From contig CAYTYZ010000001.1 of NCBI GenBank assembly GCA_964442385.1, positions 62,001-126,000 on the forward strand: a stretch of DNA of 64,000 bases, written 5' to 3'. The position numbers were made by a program, and so were the translations under genes. This DNA comes from CAYTYZ01 sp964442385 (lineage in GTDB: Bacteria; Patescibacteriota; Microgenomatia; UBA12405). The notes beneath the pieces are model-generated. The model did no database searches and was not told where the DNA came from. It was given only the letters and a program-made list of their open reading frames with translations. Below are positions 1 to 7,685 of the stretch, piece by piece. The stretch's first letter is position 1. Each line of letters opens with the position of its first letter.

Positions 1-84
1 CCAAATAATGAATATTATATACACATATGATATACTCTGAGGCAGTAATAATGCTGCAAAGTTCTTTCACAAAAAGGAGATACA

Positions 85-936
85 ATGGCCTCGCAACCAC
101 TACCCGTCCGAATTTCACTCGCTCGGTTAAAGGCTATATTGCTGGCAAGCAACACTATCCTTTCTCCACAACTCAAAATTTGGGAAGCCAGACTTAAAAC
201 CATTGAAGGCTTCAATCAGACTCCCCCTATCAAACAAAAAATTAAAGATCAGTTCGCCATCGCTATTTCAGATCTTCTGGCCACCAGACTTTACGCGAAT
301 GATCGCAGTGTTCCGCTTCTTTCAGAAGCAGACTTGCCTCTTATCCTGTGTTTCATCAAAAGCACGAATGAAAAAAGCAAACCTGCCGAGAAATCCACTG
401 CCAGAAATAGGGATGAGCAAATCATCGAAGCAATTACGGCTTCCTTTCGTTCTGATACTGAGGCTTCTGAGGAAAAACTAGTCGAAAACGTTTTCAAGGC
501 ATCGCTTTCGGCATACCTCAAAGGGTACAGGAAACCGGTTTTGAAATCGGGAGATGTTTATGATGAATCGTGGGCATGGATAAAATCTGTGCTCAAAATT
601 ATGCGACAAAACAACATACCCGTTGAAGCGGTTTTGGGTTCACAAGAATATCGAGACGCCGTCACACGAGAGGTTTTTAACAAAAGCGAGTACATCGCCT
701 ACTGCAATCGACAATACAGAAACCTTTTTACAACAGAATCATGGCTGACCAAAGAGCTTTTGGATGAAGTCGGATTTGGCTCTCCGCCAACTGATAAGTT
801 GGAAAGGCAAATTTTTGACCTCATTCTTGATTCATTTGTAAAAACGGTTATCGCACCCAAGATTCAACCCCTTATCGATGTGACGAACACCTGGATTGAC
901 GAACAAGTCCAGCGTATCTACGGCGCCAGCGCGTAA
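85..936 (+). CDS. hypothetical protein
   Basis: 283-residue soluble protein that I do not recognise. It has no signal peptide or membrane segment and is rich in charged helices; the C-terminal half has many aromatic residues. The ATG at 85 is preceded by a good SD (AAGGAG, 74-79), which is unusual for non-exported genes in this window. It stands alone: a strong hairpin terminator follows at 971. The function is unknown, and the call as a real gene rests on the SD, the long open frame and the terminator. Confidence 0.7.
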   Translation: MASQPLPVRISLARLKAILLASNTILSPQLKIWEARLKTIEGFNQTPPIKQKIKDQFAIAISDLLATRLYANDRSVPLLSEADLPLILCFIKSTNEKSKPAEKSTARNRDEQIIEAITASFRSDTEASEEKLVENVFKASLSAYLKGYRKPVLKSGDVYDESWAWIKSVLKIMRQNNIPVEAVLGSQEYRDAVTREVFNKSEYIAYCNRQYRNLFTTESWLTKELLDEVGFGSPPTDKLERQIFDLILDSFVKTVIAPKIQPLIDVTNTWIDEQVQRIYGASA

Positions 937-970
937 AGCACGCGTCCAGGCGACAAAACTTAATAAACAT

Positions 971-1018
971 GCCCCTCGTGTTTATCCGCCACAAGCGGAT
1001 TTATGCGAGGGGCTTTTT
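971..1018 (+). terminator. intrinsic terminator
   Basis: Eight-base stem GCCCCTCG (971-978) pairs with CGAGGGGC (1006-1013) and is followed by five T. An inner hairpin, ATCCGC...GCGGAT (984-1000), carries the YCCGC palindrome seen elsewhere in this window. It ends the gene at 85-936. Confidence 0.85.
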
Positions 1019-1022
1019 CGTT

Positions 1023-1463
1023 TTATATTACGCTATTTAAAAACCCAGCGTGCTCCGGCAGTATATCTTCTGGCACTTTGTCTACAAAACACATTTTATC
1101 TGTCAAGGTTTCCTGGTCAAATTTCTTGTCTGCCACATTACACAAAAATACTAGCGAAACACTGTGCATTCCCCTGCCCTCTTCCTGTGGAATTTCTATA
1201 TATCCCATCATCTTGTGTGGCGCCACCACAAACCCTAGCTCTCGCATCGACACTCTAGATATGGCTTCCATTACCGATTCGCCAAAATGTACTCGCCCGC
1301 CTGGTATATGCCACTTGCCAGCCCCTGGGTTTTCTACTCTTCTGGTTAGCAGGTATTTACCCTCATAACGAATCAAAAGGTCTACACACAAACGTGGTAC
1401 TTTCGAAAAAACCTCGTTGTACTGTTCGGTTGGCAAAAACCCCATACCTAATTTTACTCCCAA
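1023..1463 (-). CDS. Nudix hydrolase, GDP-mannose mannosyl hydrolase-like
   Basis: 146 residues. The Nudix region reads GGRVHFGES followed by SRVSMRELG. The usual REuxEE core is altered to RVSMRE, which parallels the altered box of GDP-mannose mannosyl hydrolases (WcaH/Gmm). In that family the enzyme hydrolyses GDP-sugars to GDP and sugar. The GKWHIPGGR stretch before the box also fits. A role in nucleotide-sugar turnover for surface glycans is inferred; other GDP-sugars are possible substrates. It is transcribed away from the adjacent tRNA-Trp gene. Confidence 0.75.
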   Translation of the reverse strand: MGVKLGMGFLPTEQYNEVFSKVPRLCVDLLIRYEGKYLLTRRVENPGAGKWHIPGGRVHFGESVMEAISRVSMRELGFVVAPHKMMGYIEIPQEEGRGMHSVSLVFLCNVADKKFDQETLTDKMCFVDKVPEDILPEHAGFLNSVI

Positions 1464-1483
1464 AATGCTAAAATACCTACACT

Positions 1484-1555
1484 AGGCCTGTAGTGAAATG
1501 GTTATCACTGGGATCTCCAAAATCTCCATTCTAGGTTCGAGTCCTAGCAGGCCTG
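1484..1555 (+). tRNA. tRNA-Trp(CCA)
   Basis: Acceptor arms AGGCCTG (1484-1490) and CAGGCCT (1548-1554) pair over seven bases, with discriminator G at 1555. The D arm is TGA...TCA. The anticodon stem GGGAT/ATCTC encloses loop CTCCAAA, giving anticodon CCA (Trp). The T arm is CTAGG-TTCGAGT-CCTAG. The 3' CCA is not encoded. Two degenerate copies of its 3' part lie downstream. Confidence 0.93.
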
Positions 1556-1559
1556 CAAA
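1533..1559 (+). repeat. tRNA-Trp 3'-end repeat, copy 1 (within the tRNA gene)
   Basis: 27 bases covering the T arm, 3' acceptor and four bases beyond. They recur at 2665-2691 with a single mismatch. This is the typical geometry of an attachment site at a tRNA 3' end. Confidence 0.75.
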
Positions 1560-1600
1560 AATTTTTGAGCATCCTTTTATACCAGCTGATCTATGATTCA

Positions 1601-2248
1601 CTATTCTTGAGATTTTGGCGGAAGAGAACGAAGTGCTTTAGGATTCGCTATTCCATCTAGCTCGTTTCTTTGAGGTGCAGTAAATATGGGGAGAACATTT
1701 TCATAAAATGCAGCGTAAAATTGATCTCCTGGGCCCGCTTGCAAAGCTTTAATCATACCTCTAAACAGTCTTAACTCTCTAACCATTCTTGGTAATTCTT
1801 CTTGTCGATATCCAGCTCTTGTTAAAATTTCTTTATCTCGAATTAGAGATGCTTCAGATGCGAGTATCCATTTCCCCCTCATCAATACTTTACCATCGGT
1901 GATTTGAATAGGATCCGCATCAATATCGTTTCCAACTCTAAGATTCAGCTCTCTAATAGTTTCAATTATTTGATGTGATAATTCTATATGGGTTGTCCCT
2001 AATCTTGCTAGAAAATCCTTAAGACCTGCTAAATCTTTAAATTGTCCTCTGACTACTGACTCAGACATTTTATCAAGTGCTGCTTGGACAAGAGCATTCC
2101 GTCGTTCTTCATTAACGATATCAGAATCAGTTAATTGTTCTGTTATACGAGGAAAAGGAATGTAAGATCCATCAGCTATTACTTCTTGAAGTATTTCTAA
2201 AACATCTTTTGGTTGTCCCGCTGGCAGAAGCTCTATATGTTTAGCCAT
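1601..2248 (-). CDS. hypothetical protein in tRNA-Trp islet
   Basis: 215-residue, helix-rich soluble protein with no domain I recognise. It starts at ATG 2248; a TATAAT-like box lies about 11 nt upstream, so the mRNA is probably near-leaderless. It lies between the functional tRNA-Trp end and the second copy of the tRNA 3' end, so it may be cargo of a small integrated element. No integrase is present. Confidence 0.65.
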   Translation of the reverse strand: MAKHIELLPAGQPKDVLEILQEVIADGSYIPFPRITEQLTDSDIVNEERRNALVQAALDKMSESVVRGQFKDLAGLKDFLARLGTTHIELSHQIIETIRELNLRVGNDIDADPIQITDGKVLMRGKWILASEASLIRDKEILTRAGYRQEELPRMVRELRLFRGMIKALQAGPGDQFYAAFYENVLPIFTAPQRNELDGIANPKALRSLPPKSQE

Positions 2249-2314
2249 AAGTATATATTATAGCAAAAATAAACATACGTAAAGACTCCGCACACCAACC
2301 CCACAATTTACACA

Positions 2315-2620
2315 TTATTCATATTGATCACATTTTTTCTGTGCACTTCTACAATTACTAGCCCGGCACAAAAAATATTTACTGACTTCATCTGGGCCTG
2401 GCCAATAAGCAACAATTTCTGATGGAAGCTTTTCTTTTCCAAATAGTCTATCTGGGTCCCTAAAACTTAAAAAGCTTATCATCTCTAGCGGGTCTGTTAT
2501 AACTTCGCGTATTTTAGTAGGTTTTCTTTGTGTAATTTCACGAGCTAAACTTGGAGGTTGTTCTCCTTGTACCAAACACTTTCCAGCGGAATAATGCTCA
2601 CACCACCTAACTGCCCTCAT
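2315..2620 (-). CDS. hypothetical cysteine-containing small protein
   Basis: 101 residues from ATG 2620; a GTG at 2635 would add five. Cysteines cluster near both ends (WCEHYSAGKC near the N-terminus; CRASNCRSAQKKC near the C-terminus), suggesting a small metal-binding or disulfide-bonded fold. No known family is recognised. It lies in the same tRNA-bounded islet as the 215-residue protein, on the same strand. Moderate confidence that it is a real gene. Confidence 0.5.
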   Translation of the reverse strand: MRAVRWCEHYSAGKCLVQGEQPPSLAREITQRKPTKIREVITDPLEMISFLSFRDPDRLFGKEKLPSEIVAYWPGPDEVSKYFLCRASNCRSAQKKCDQYE

Positions 2621-2664
2621 TCTGGATTGTAACACAGCCTAGACACAACCATTCCCACTGTGCC

Positions 2665-2691
2665 AGGTTCGAGTCCTAGCAGGACTGCAAA
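2665..2691 (+). repeat. tRNA-Trp 3'-end repeat, copy 2
   Basis: AGGTTCGAGTCCTAGCAGG followed by ACTGCAAA; 26 of 27 bases match the tRNA-Trp 3' end at 1533-1559. There is no complete tRNA here, so this is a remnant. Confidence 0.75.
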
Positions 2692-2703
2692 GTATCCTAT
2701 AAC

Positions 2704-2731
2704 TTGACAGTTTGATAATTAGTGGTAAGAT
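2704..2731 (+). promoter_or_regulatory. sigma70-type promoter, leaderless
   Basis: TTGACA (2704-2709), 16-nt spacer, TAAGAT (2726-2731). The ATG of the next gene is only 9 nt downstream of the -10 box. Confidence 0.7.
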
Positions 2732-2740
2732 TCCCTTATT

Positions 2741-3067
2741 ATGAAAGAGTTTAAACCCAGCGACCTATCAGAGACAGGAGTACTTTTTACGGCAGAAGGT
2801 GAAGATAGTCCCATTTGGACTAAATCAGCTGCATTAGCTACAAAAATTGCCAACGACTCAGAGTTTCAAAAAGCCGTGGAGGTGTTTACATCTCTCAAGG
2901 GCAATGCGAAAGACAATGAACATGTAGAAGCATTTGCGATTGCCATGGCAGCTTGTGATGAACTAACGACAAGAAAATTTGGAGATTTGCCAGGTTTTGA
3001 TCCTATAGTTCAACAAGCAGCCTTCCTTGCTGTATTACGTGAATTGCATACCCGCCGTAATCATTGA
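2741..3067 (+). CDS. hypothetical protein in second tRNA-Trp islet
   Basis: 108-residue, acidic, alanine-rich soluble protein without recognisable domain or signal peptide. The promoter at 2704-2731 ends nine bases before its ATG, so the mRNA is probably leaderless and no SD is present. The gene lies between the second and third degenerate copies of the tRNA-Trp 3' end, suggesting it arrived as a separate small insertion. Function unknown. Confidence 0.65.
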   Translation: MKEFKPSDLSETGVLFTAEGEDSPIWTKSAALATKIANDSEFQKAVEVFTSLKGNAKDNEHVEAFAIAMAACDELTTRKFGDLPGFDPIVQQAAFLAVLRELHTRRNH

Positions 3068-3083
3068 ATTAACCATTCCGCTT

Positions 3084-3115
3084 ATTCTAGGTCCGAGTTC
3101 TAGACTTCCTGCCAA
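3084..3115 (+). repeat. degenerate tRNA-Trp 3'-end repeat, copy 3
   Basis: ATTCTAGGTCCGAGTTCTAG matches ATTCTAGGTTCGAGTCCTAG of the tRNA T arm apart from two transitions that keep the stem paired. The preceding AACCATTCC and trailing TGCCAAG match the surroundings of copy 2. It overlaps the 3' end of the transporter gene. Confidence 0.5.
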
Positions 3116-3971
3116 GTTCAACAATATTTGGTAGTGCCGCCGCAACAATAATAAATGCCCCGCCTACAAGTGTAGTTAAACTCAGTTGTTCCTTAAATAA
3201 AATTATTCCAAATAACACACTAAACACAATTTCACTCAGCCCAACCAAAGCTCCAATGCTTGGATCTAGTTCTCTATATCCTGCGTATAGTGTAACCACT
3301 CCAAAAATTGCCGCCAAACTAAAAAGTGTTATAACTCCCCCAGACACACTAAAAAGTTCTAAATTGTGATTCTCTCCAACTAAAAATGACAAAGCCATAT
3401 GAGTAATCCCAATTGCCAGAAATATCATTAGTGTAACTTGAAGAGTGGAATATTTATCCGACACATTTTTGCTTGATACTACCTCCGCGCTTGATGCCAG
3501 TCCATTAAAGATTGCCATAAGGACTGGAAATAATAATAAACCATGCAGGTCAACACTAAATACTAGCACTAATCCCACCAAAGCCATAATTGCCGACACT
3601 ATTTTGACAGTACCGAGCTTTTCCTTAAAAAATATCTTGCCAAAAATATAAGTAAAAATTGTAAACGATGAGTAAAACAGAAAAGAAGCAGTACCCAAGG
3701 GCAAGGCACGAAAGGCAATCGTAATTGGAGTAATGGTAAAAACTGTGGCTATTAAAATAGGCGCCCAGGATCTGTAATCTTTGCGCTCAATTTTCTTAAG
3801 TTGCTTTGTAACAACCCCTACCACCAGCAAAATTGCCACAATAATAAAACACCTAACAAAAGTTAAATAAAAGATGTCATAATGAGCCAATTGTTTTGAA
3901 AAAACTCCATAAGAGCCAAAGCACAGTGAAGCCAGTACGATCAACAAACTTCCCTTGAGCTGTTTTATCAT
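3087..3971 (-). CDS. EamA/DMT-family transporter
   Basis: 294 residues with about ten hydrophobic segments in two similar halves, typical of the drug/metabolite transporter (EamA) family. The N-terminal half has the glycine-rich LASLCFGSYGVFSKQ segment, and the second half repeats the pattern (ELDPSIGALVGLSEIVFSVLFG). It probably exports or imports a small metabolite across the cytoplasmic membrane; the substrate cannot be told. Its last codons overlap the third tRNA-like repeat, so its C-terminus may have been rebuilt by an insertion. Confidence 0.85.
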   Translation of the reverse strand: MIKQLKGSLLIVLASLCFGSYGVFSKQLAHYDIFYLTFVRCFIIVAILLVVGVVTKQLKKIERKDYRSWAPILIATVFTITPITIAFRALPLGTASFLFYSSFTIFTYIFGKIFFKEKLGTVKIVSAIMALVGLVLVFSVDLHGLLLFPVLMAIFNGLASSAEVVSSKNVSDKYSTLQVTLMIFLAIGITHMALSFLVGENHNLELFSVSGGVITLFSLAAIFGVVTLYAGYRELDPSIGALVGLSEIVFSVLFGIILFKEQLSLTTLVGGAFIIVAAALPNIVELGRKSRTRT

Positions 3972-3999
3972 TTACCAAATCTTATCATAATTATATAAG

Positions 4000-4028
4000 T
4001 TGACTCTGGAACACTTATCTTGTAATAT
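4000..4028 (+). promoter_or_regulatory. sigma70-type promoter, leaderless
   Basis: TTGACT (4000-4005), 17-nt spacer, TAATAT (4023-4028), then six bases and ATG 4035. A clear example of the leaderless layout used by ordinary genes here. Confidence 0.75.
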
Positions 4029-4034
4029 CAGCCC

Positions 4035-4835
4035 ATGAAAACCGAAGCCTGGGATTGGTATGCCACCCACGATCCATATTATGCGGTTTGTTCCGATCCC
4101 TCCAAAAGAAAAGGTGGTTGGAAAATTGAGGAATTATATAATTTGGGAGAAACCGAAGTCAGCAGAATCGCCAAGTATCTTGATCGAGTAGTTCAAAGTC
4201 AGCACCAAACAGTTCTTGATTTTGGTTGTGGTGTGGGACGATTATCCAGAGCATTTTCTCAACGCTTTGCCAGTTACACTGGAGTCGATATCTCGTCTGA
4301 AATGATAATAAAGGCTCGTGGCCTTAATCCCTTGCCTGCCCTAGAATTTCTTGTGGCAAATCTTGATGATCTCAAAAGATTGCCCAGAAAATTCGATCTC
4401 ATCTATTCCAGCTTAGTATTTCAACATATTGAACCACCAAAGACAGAAGAATACTTAAAAGCCCTCCTTAACCTATTGCAACCAAACGGCGTCTTTCTTT
4501 TCCAAACCGCCGAAAAATACATTTCACCCAAAAGAGTCTCTCTAAAAGACCTCCTTAGCCAAGCCCGAACTGCAATAAAACCCAGAGAGAGATTATCAAG
4601 AATTGCCATGCCGCTAGGGCTAACAATTTCCAGAGGTGAGCCAGGAATGGACATGTATGGTATTTCCGAAGCGCGGGTTAGGCAAACAATAAACCAGGCA
4701 GGTGGCGTTGTCCAAGAAAGCCAGCTAACAAATTCCACTTGCCCAAACTTTAATGGCAATCTTCAATTTTTAACTCAAGAACCAACTGAAGGCTGGGTCA
4801 GCAAACAATATTTAGTTACCCATAATTCCAGTTAA
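4035..4835 (+). CDS. class I SAM-dependent methyltransferase
   Basis: 266 residues. The SAM-binding motif I is LDFGCGVGRLSRAF, followed by the acidic motif TGVDISSEMI and the FDLIYSSLVFQHI stretch typical of Methyltransf_11/25-type enzymes. The substrate is not evident; small-molecule or glycan methylation would fit. The mRNA looks leaderless. The stop codon overlaps the next start (TAATG), so it is cotranscribed with a deoxyribosyltransferase-like gene. Confidence 0.85.
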   Translation: MKTEAWDWYATHDPYYAVCSDPSKRKGGWKIEELYNLGETEVSRIAKYLDRVVQSQHQTVLDFGCGVGRLSRAFSQRFASYTGVDISSEMIIKARGLNPLPALEFLVANLDDLKRLPRKFDLIYSSLVFQHIEPPKTEEYLKALLNLLQPNGVFLFQTAEKYISPKRVSLKDLLSQARTAIKPRERLSRIAMPLGLTISRGEPGMDMYGISEARVRQTINQAGGVVQESQLTNSTCPNFNGNLQFLTQEPTEGWVSKQYLVTHNSS

Positions 4836-5287
4836 TGACCCGTGAAAAACCCCTTCTGGCTACTGTCTCTGGCAGTTTTTCGAAATTCAAGCCAGAAATT
4901 GACTCCGCAATCGACGAATTAACCGCCTTGGGAGTTCGAGTACTTTCTCCTGCCAAAGGCTGGTCTCCATCTACTAAAATTTTGACCTTAGAATCTCTAC
5001 AATTCAGACCACTCCCCACCGAATTAGGCTTATCTATCAGACAGATCCAAGACCAGCATTTACATGCAATTGCAGGTTCAGACTTTCTTTACATTGTTAA
5101 CCCCAATGGCTATCTTGGTAATAGTGTTTGCATGGAAATAGGTTTTGCACTATCCAAAGCCATACCTATATTTACCCAATTTCCACCCGCTCTTGACCCA
5201 GAACTAAGCTTAGGCTGGCGTAATCTACTTCAACAGATGCCCATCCTCAGTATTTCTCAAGCAGTACGTGCTACGAAGGCTATATAA
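4835..5287 (+). CDS. nucleoside 2-deoxyribosyltransferase-like protein
   Basis: 150 residues with the Rossmann-like pattern of the nucleoside deoxyribosyltransferase superfamily: N-terminal TVSGSFSKFKPEIDSAIDEL, central SDFLYIVNPNGYLGNSVCME with the conserved glutamate, then IGFALSKAIPIF. Members cleave or transfer N-glycosidic bonds of nucleosides, or simply bind nucleotides. The reading frame starts within the upstream stop codon (TAATG), indicating translational coupling. The exact reaction is uncertain. Confidence 0.7.
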   Translation: MTREKPLLATVSGSFSKFKPEIDSAIDELTALGVRVLSPAKGWSPSTKILTLESLQFRPLPTELGLSIRQIQDQHLHAIAGSDFLYIVNPNGYLGNSVCMEIGFALSKAIPIFTQFPPALDPELSLGWRNLLQQMPILSISQAVRATKAI

Positions 5288-5293
5288 TTAACC

Positions 5294-5854
5294 ATGAAGT
5301 CTAATTCCTCGCCCTTAAATTTTCTGTTAGTTTTAGTAGTCGTTATTTATGCCGTTTATGCTTACAGCAAATTTAATAGATTTAACATACCCACCCCAGG
5401 ACCAACCCCAATGCCACCCCGAGTAGTCACCCCACAGCCTTACCGTGCCCCAAACCCAACTTTAAATCGAGTAACCCTTTCTGGACCTTCTACTGCCATG
5501 GCCTGGGAACTTAAGAGCTATACCATCAAACTAGACAAGCCAACCAGCAGCGGCACTAGCTTAGCTGTGTTTACTGCTCCTGTTATAGACACTTCCCTTG
5601 GCTATCACCAAGATTCCTGGACCCTGCAAGACCAAGCCCTCGTCTATCCAGCCAAGCCCACCCATTTATCGTCAATACTTTTCCCAACTCCAGGTAAATA
5701 CTGGGTTATGGTGAATCTAAACAACACCAGCTCCCAAGATTGTACTGGCAACCCCACTTATACCGAAAGCGAGCTTCGTGACATTAATATCACCTCCTGT
5801 GGCGATACTTCCTTTTTAGTAGTTAATGTTATCGATACTACCCAAAAATTATGA
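5294..5854 (+). CDS. membrane-anchored extracellular protein with proline-rich linker
   Basis: 186 residues. One N-terminal membrane anchor (residues about 8-24), then a P/T-rich linker and a globular outer domain with two cysteines (near QDCTGN and TSCGDT) that may form a disulfide. The fold is probably beta-rich. It follows the deoxyribosyltransferase-like gene by six bases and overlaps the next tiny gene (ATGA). Function unknown. Confidence 0.7.
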   Translation: MKSNSSPLNFLLVLVVVIYAVYAYSKFNRFNIPTPGPTPMPPRVVTPQPYRAPNPTLNRVTLSGPSTAMAWELKSYTIKLDKPTSSGTSLAVFTAPVIDTSLGYHQDSWTLQDQALVYPAKPTHLSSILFPTPGKYWVMVNLNNTSSQDCTGNPTYTESELRDINITSCGDTSFLVVNVIDTTQKL

Positions 5855-5943
5855 AAATAATATTCTATCTGGCCATTTTTCTTGTGATAATCTTTGCCCT
5901 CTTTAATTTGGCCATAATTACTGGCCATCTACTTCAAAAGTAA
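5851..5943 (+). CDS. 30-residue single-span membrane peptide
   Basis: ATG at 5851 overlaps the previous TGA stop (ATGA), a coupling typical of real genes. The product starts MKIIFYLAIFLVIIFALF and is almost entirely one membrane helix, ending in LLQK. Too short for domain analysis. The four-base overlap with an exported-protein gene is the main support. Confidence 0.45.
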   Translation: MKIIFYLAIFLVIIFALFNLAIITGHLLQK

Positions 5944-5992
5944 CTACGGCACGTTTTCTGCACATCCGCTACGCATATGTTACAATAGCCCC

Positions 5993-6496
5993 ATGAACTA
6001 TAAAAACCTATTTTTAATCCTACTTATCAACAATTTACTACTTATCGCCCTTGCCTTCACTGCTTTTACAATTTACAAAAACAACCAACGATCTTCAGAA
6101 CTAGTGGTCACACCACCCACTCTTGTTACACCCATACCAACTCTAGTACCAACCCTTATCCCAGCCTCAAATTCCACCTCTTCGGCTGAAAAAGCCACTG
6201 CTTTTTCACTATGCTCTCAAGCCCTAGCCTTGCCTTTCACAGCCACTGCCAGTGCCCAACCTGCTGACTTTATGTATTTTAGCCAGAAAGCTGCCATTAC
6301 CGACAATAAAGTTACCTCCACCTTATTTTGTACCAAAAACGACTCAACTATAGACCTTTACAGCCTCAAGTCGTCAGTCGAACAAGAACTAGATTTTAAT
6401 AAAATATACAAAGAAAAACCCAGTTATAAAGTCACTGACACCAACCTATTCGTCCTATTTAGCGACATTCTAGATATTAACAAGTTAATTAAATAA
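5993..6496 (+). CDS. membrane-anchored extracellular protein
   Basis: 167 residues: N-terminal membrane helix (about 5-28), a T/P/V-rich linker (TPPTLVTPIPTLVPT), and a small outer domain with two cysteines (SLCSQ and LFCTK). A TACAAT box sits just before the start, so the mRNA is likely leaderless. It shares its architecture, but no obvious sequence, with the gene at 5294. The next gene starts inside its stop codon. Confidence 0.7.
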   Translation: MNYKNLFLILLINNLLLIALAFTAFTIYKNNQRSSELVVTPPTLVTPIPTLVPTLIPASNSTSSAEKATAFSLCSQALALPFTATASAQPADFMYFSQKAAITDNKVTSTLFCTKNDSTIDLYSLKSSVEQELDFNKIYKEKPSYKVTDTNLFVLFSDILDINKLIK

Positions 6497-6666
6497 TGAG
6501 AGTAGATACATTTCTTGATAAATATGGGCATATCTTGTCCTTAAAAGAGCTAGAATTTTTAAAAGCCAAAGACATATCCGGTTCCGAAAAAATACACGAA
6601 ATGAAAGAGATCGTAGCTAGAAAATCTCGCCAAGAAAAAAAGAAACAGAAATCTAAGCAGAAATAA
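6496..6666 (+). CDS. 56-residue lysine-rich protein
   Basis: ATG at 6496 shares bases with the previous TAA (TAATG). The product begins MRVDTFLDKYGHILSLKEL and ends in a very basic tail (EKKKQKSKQK). A short amphipathic helix plus basic tail suggests binding of nucleic acid or membrane, but this is a guess. No family is recognised. A GC hairpin follows directly. Confidence 0.55.
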   Translation: MRVDTFLDKYGHILSLKELEFLKAKDISGSEKIHEMKEIVARKSRQEKKKQKSKQK

Positions 6667-6669
6667 AAT

Positions 6670-6689
6670 CTCCCCGCCTTAGCGGGGAG
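6670..6689. terminator. GC hairpin after small-protein operon
   Basis: CTCCCCGC-CTTA-GCGGGGAG, a perfect 8-bp stem. On the + strand no T-run follows; on the - strand ATTTTATTT follows, so it would work best for a transcript coming from the right. Confidence 0.6.
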
Positions 6690-6719
6690 CAAAACAAAAA
6701 GTATTTTTAGACCCAGAAT

Positions 6720-7070
6720 ACGATCCGTAGATACGTCTCTAGGTGCGTGAACTTAATATTTTAATAGTAGCAATCCAGCCGTAGCCAGATTATCGCTACA
6801 AAAAGAACTAGCCGTCACAAGGACGGAAAAAGACATCAAGCCGTAGCCTGATAATGCCAAACGGGTGGAATAGCTACGAGCTATGGGTCGCGCTAACGTT
6901 GCCCATAGTTGTTGGTCTGTGTATACCAGACACCTTTCTCAGCTAATCTCTTGCAAAGTTCTAGACCCTAACCTAGAACCAAGTTCTACTATTAGCGATA
7001 GCAGAATCTTAATATCAGTAAAGCTCATTTTTCAGGCCATGTCAACTACTAGGAAATTATAATCCTAGCT
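6720..7070 (+). ncRNA. candidate structured RNA, family unknown
   Basis: No convincing ORF. Two related 24-base segments (6773-6796 and 6835-6858) share AGCCGTAGCC and GAT.AT, and each opens a GTAGC...GCTAC stem (6781-6799; 6843-6877). Further hairpins: CTATGGG/CCCATAG (6881-6908), GTCTG/CAGAC (6915-6931), TTCTAG/CTAGAA (6959-6978) and CTAGGA/TCCTAG (7049-7068). The strand is not proven. I could not match it to tmRNA, RNase P RNA, SRP RNA or a riboswitch I know. Confidence 0.4.
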
Positions 7071-7202
7071 ATTTTCACAGATAAAAAATATACCCAATCT
7101 ACCGCTATTAATAATTTTATTACCTATAACAAAATCAGCCGAAATTTTAAAAAACTATAAGATTATTAAAGCCACATATTTAGCCGTATAATAGCCAAAC
7201 TC

Positions 7203-7231
7203 TTGACAATCTTATAATATCGTGCTATATT
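7203..7231 (+). promoter_or_regulatory. strong sigma70 promoter for the membrane-protein gene
   Basis: Consensus TTGACA (7203-7208), 17-nt spacer, TATATT (7226-7231). Transcription should start near 7238, giving a leader of about 450 nt. A hairpin (TCTAAAA/TTTTAGA, about 7242-7259) would form the extreme 5' end of the RNA. Confidence 0.8.
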
Positions 7232-7237
7232 AGACTC

Positions 7238-7685
7238 ATAATCTAAAACCAGTTTTTAGAAGCTCTTTTAAGCAGGAAAAGACGCAGGTCTATCCCAATA
7301 TTCTTTAATGTCGATGGATGGCATTTTCAGCGCGCAAGCGACCCGTAGGGCACGGCGAGCACTGCAAAATGACATACGAGGCATTAACCCCAATCTCTGG
7401 CTAGCAGAGAAGAAGCGGTTGGCTCCTCTAAACAGACCGGCTGCTTCTCTCTGGTGGTCAGATTTCCGCCTCTGGCGTGACATCTTCCACTTTATACCGC
7501 TTTTTTGTCTTGAGATATTGCATCCCGAGTACGAAACTAGCAGTACTTTTACATTTTTGACAGGAAAATTCAGGGAATATCGCCCGTTGGTGTGGAAGTC
7601 TAGTATCTAGGCTTGCTCTCCAACGGGCGTTCAGGGCCGCCCCAAGGAAATCAAGATCGAAATTCTACCCAAGGAGGGTTAAGAA
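7238..7685 (+). promoter_or_regulatory. long structured 5' leader
   Basis: This 450-nt leader holds a palindromic repeat (7322-7371), a GA-rich hairpin (GAGAAG...CTTCTC, about 7405-7455), and a 10-bp stem CGCCCGTTGG/CCAACGGGCG (7581-7590 with 7620-7629). Next come GTTCAGGGC (7629-7637), complementary to the trailer GCCCTGAAC at 8935-8943, and a strong SD (AAGGAGGG, about 7672-7679). The order hairpin-element-SD differs from the other units, where the element comes first. Confidence 0.6.
7322..7371. repeat. REP-like palindromic repeat
   Basis: Ends CATTTTCAG and CTGCAAAATG pair with one bulge. The interior GCGC-AAGCGACC...GGCACGGCGAGC closely resembles the interior of the palindrome inside the MurF-like gene at 30245-30307. 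Confidence 0.55.

Noticed and set aside
5852..5854. TGA read as glycine, as in Gracilibacteria/Absconditabacteria
   Set aside because: TGA functions as a normal stop (for example 5852-5854 and 41228-41226) and no conserved protein contains in-frame TGA.
6690..7070. tmRNA or RNase P RNA
   Set aside because: I looked for the tRNA-like ends and tag reading frame of tmRNA and the GAGGAAAGUC-type core of RNase P RNA on both strands and found neither.
7268..7483. 71-residue ORF on the - strand in the leader region
   Set aside because: It lies across a palindromic repeat and hairpins, without start signals; leader RNA on the + strand explains the region better.
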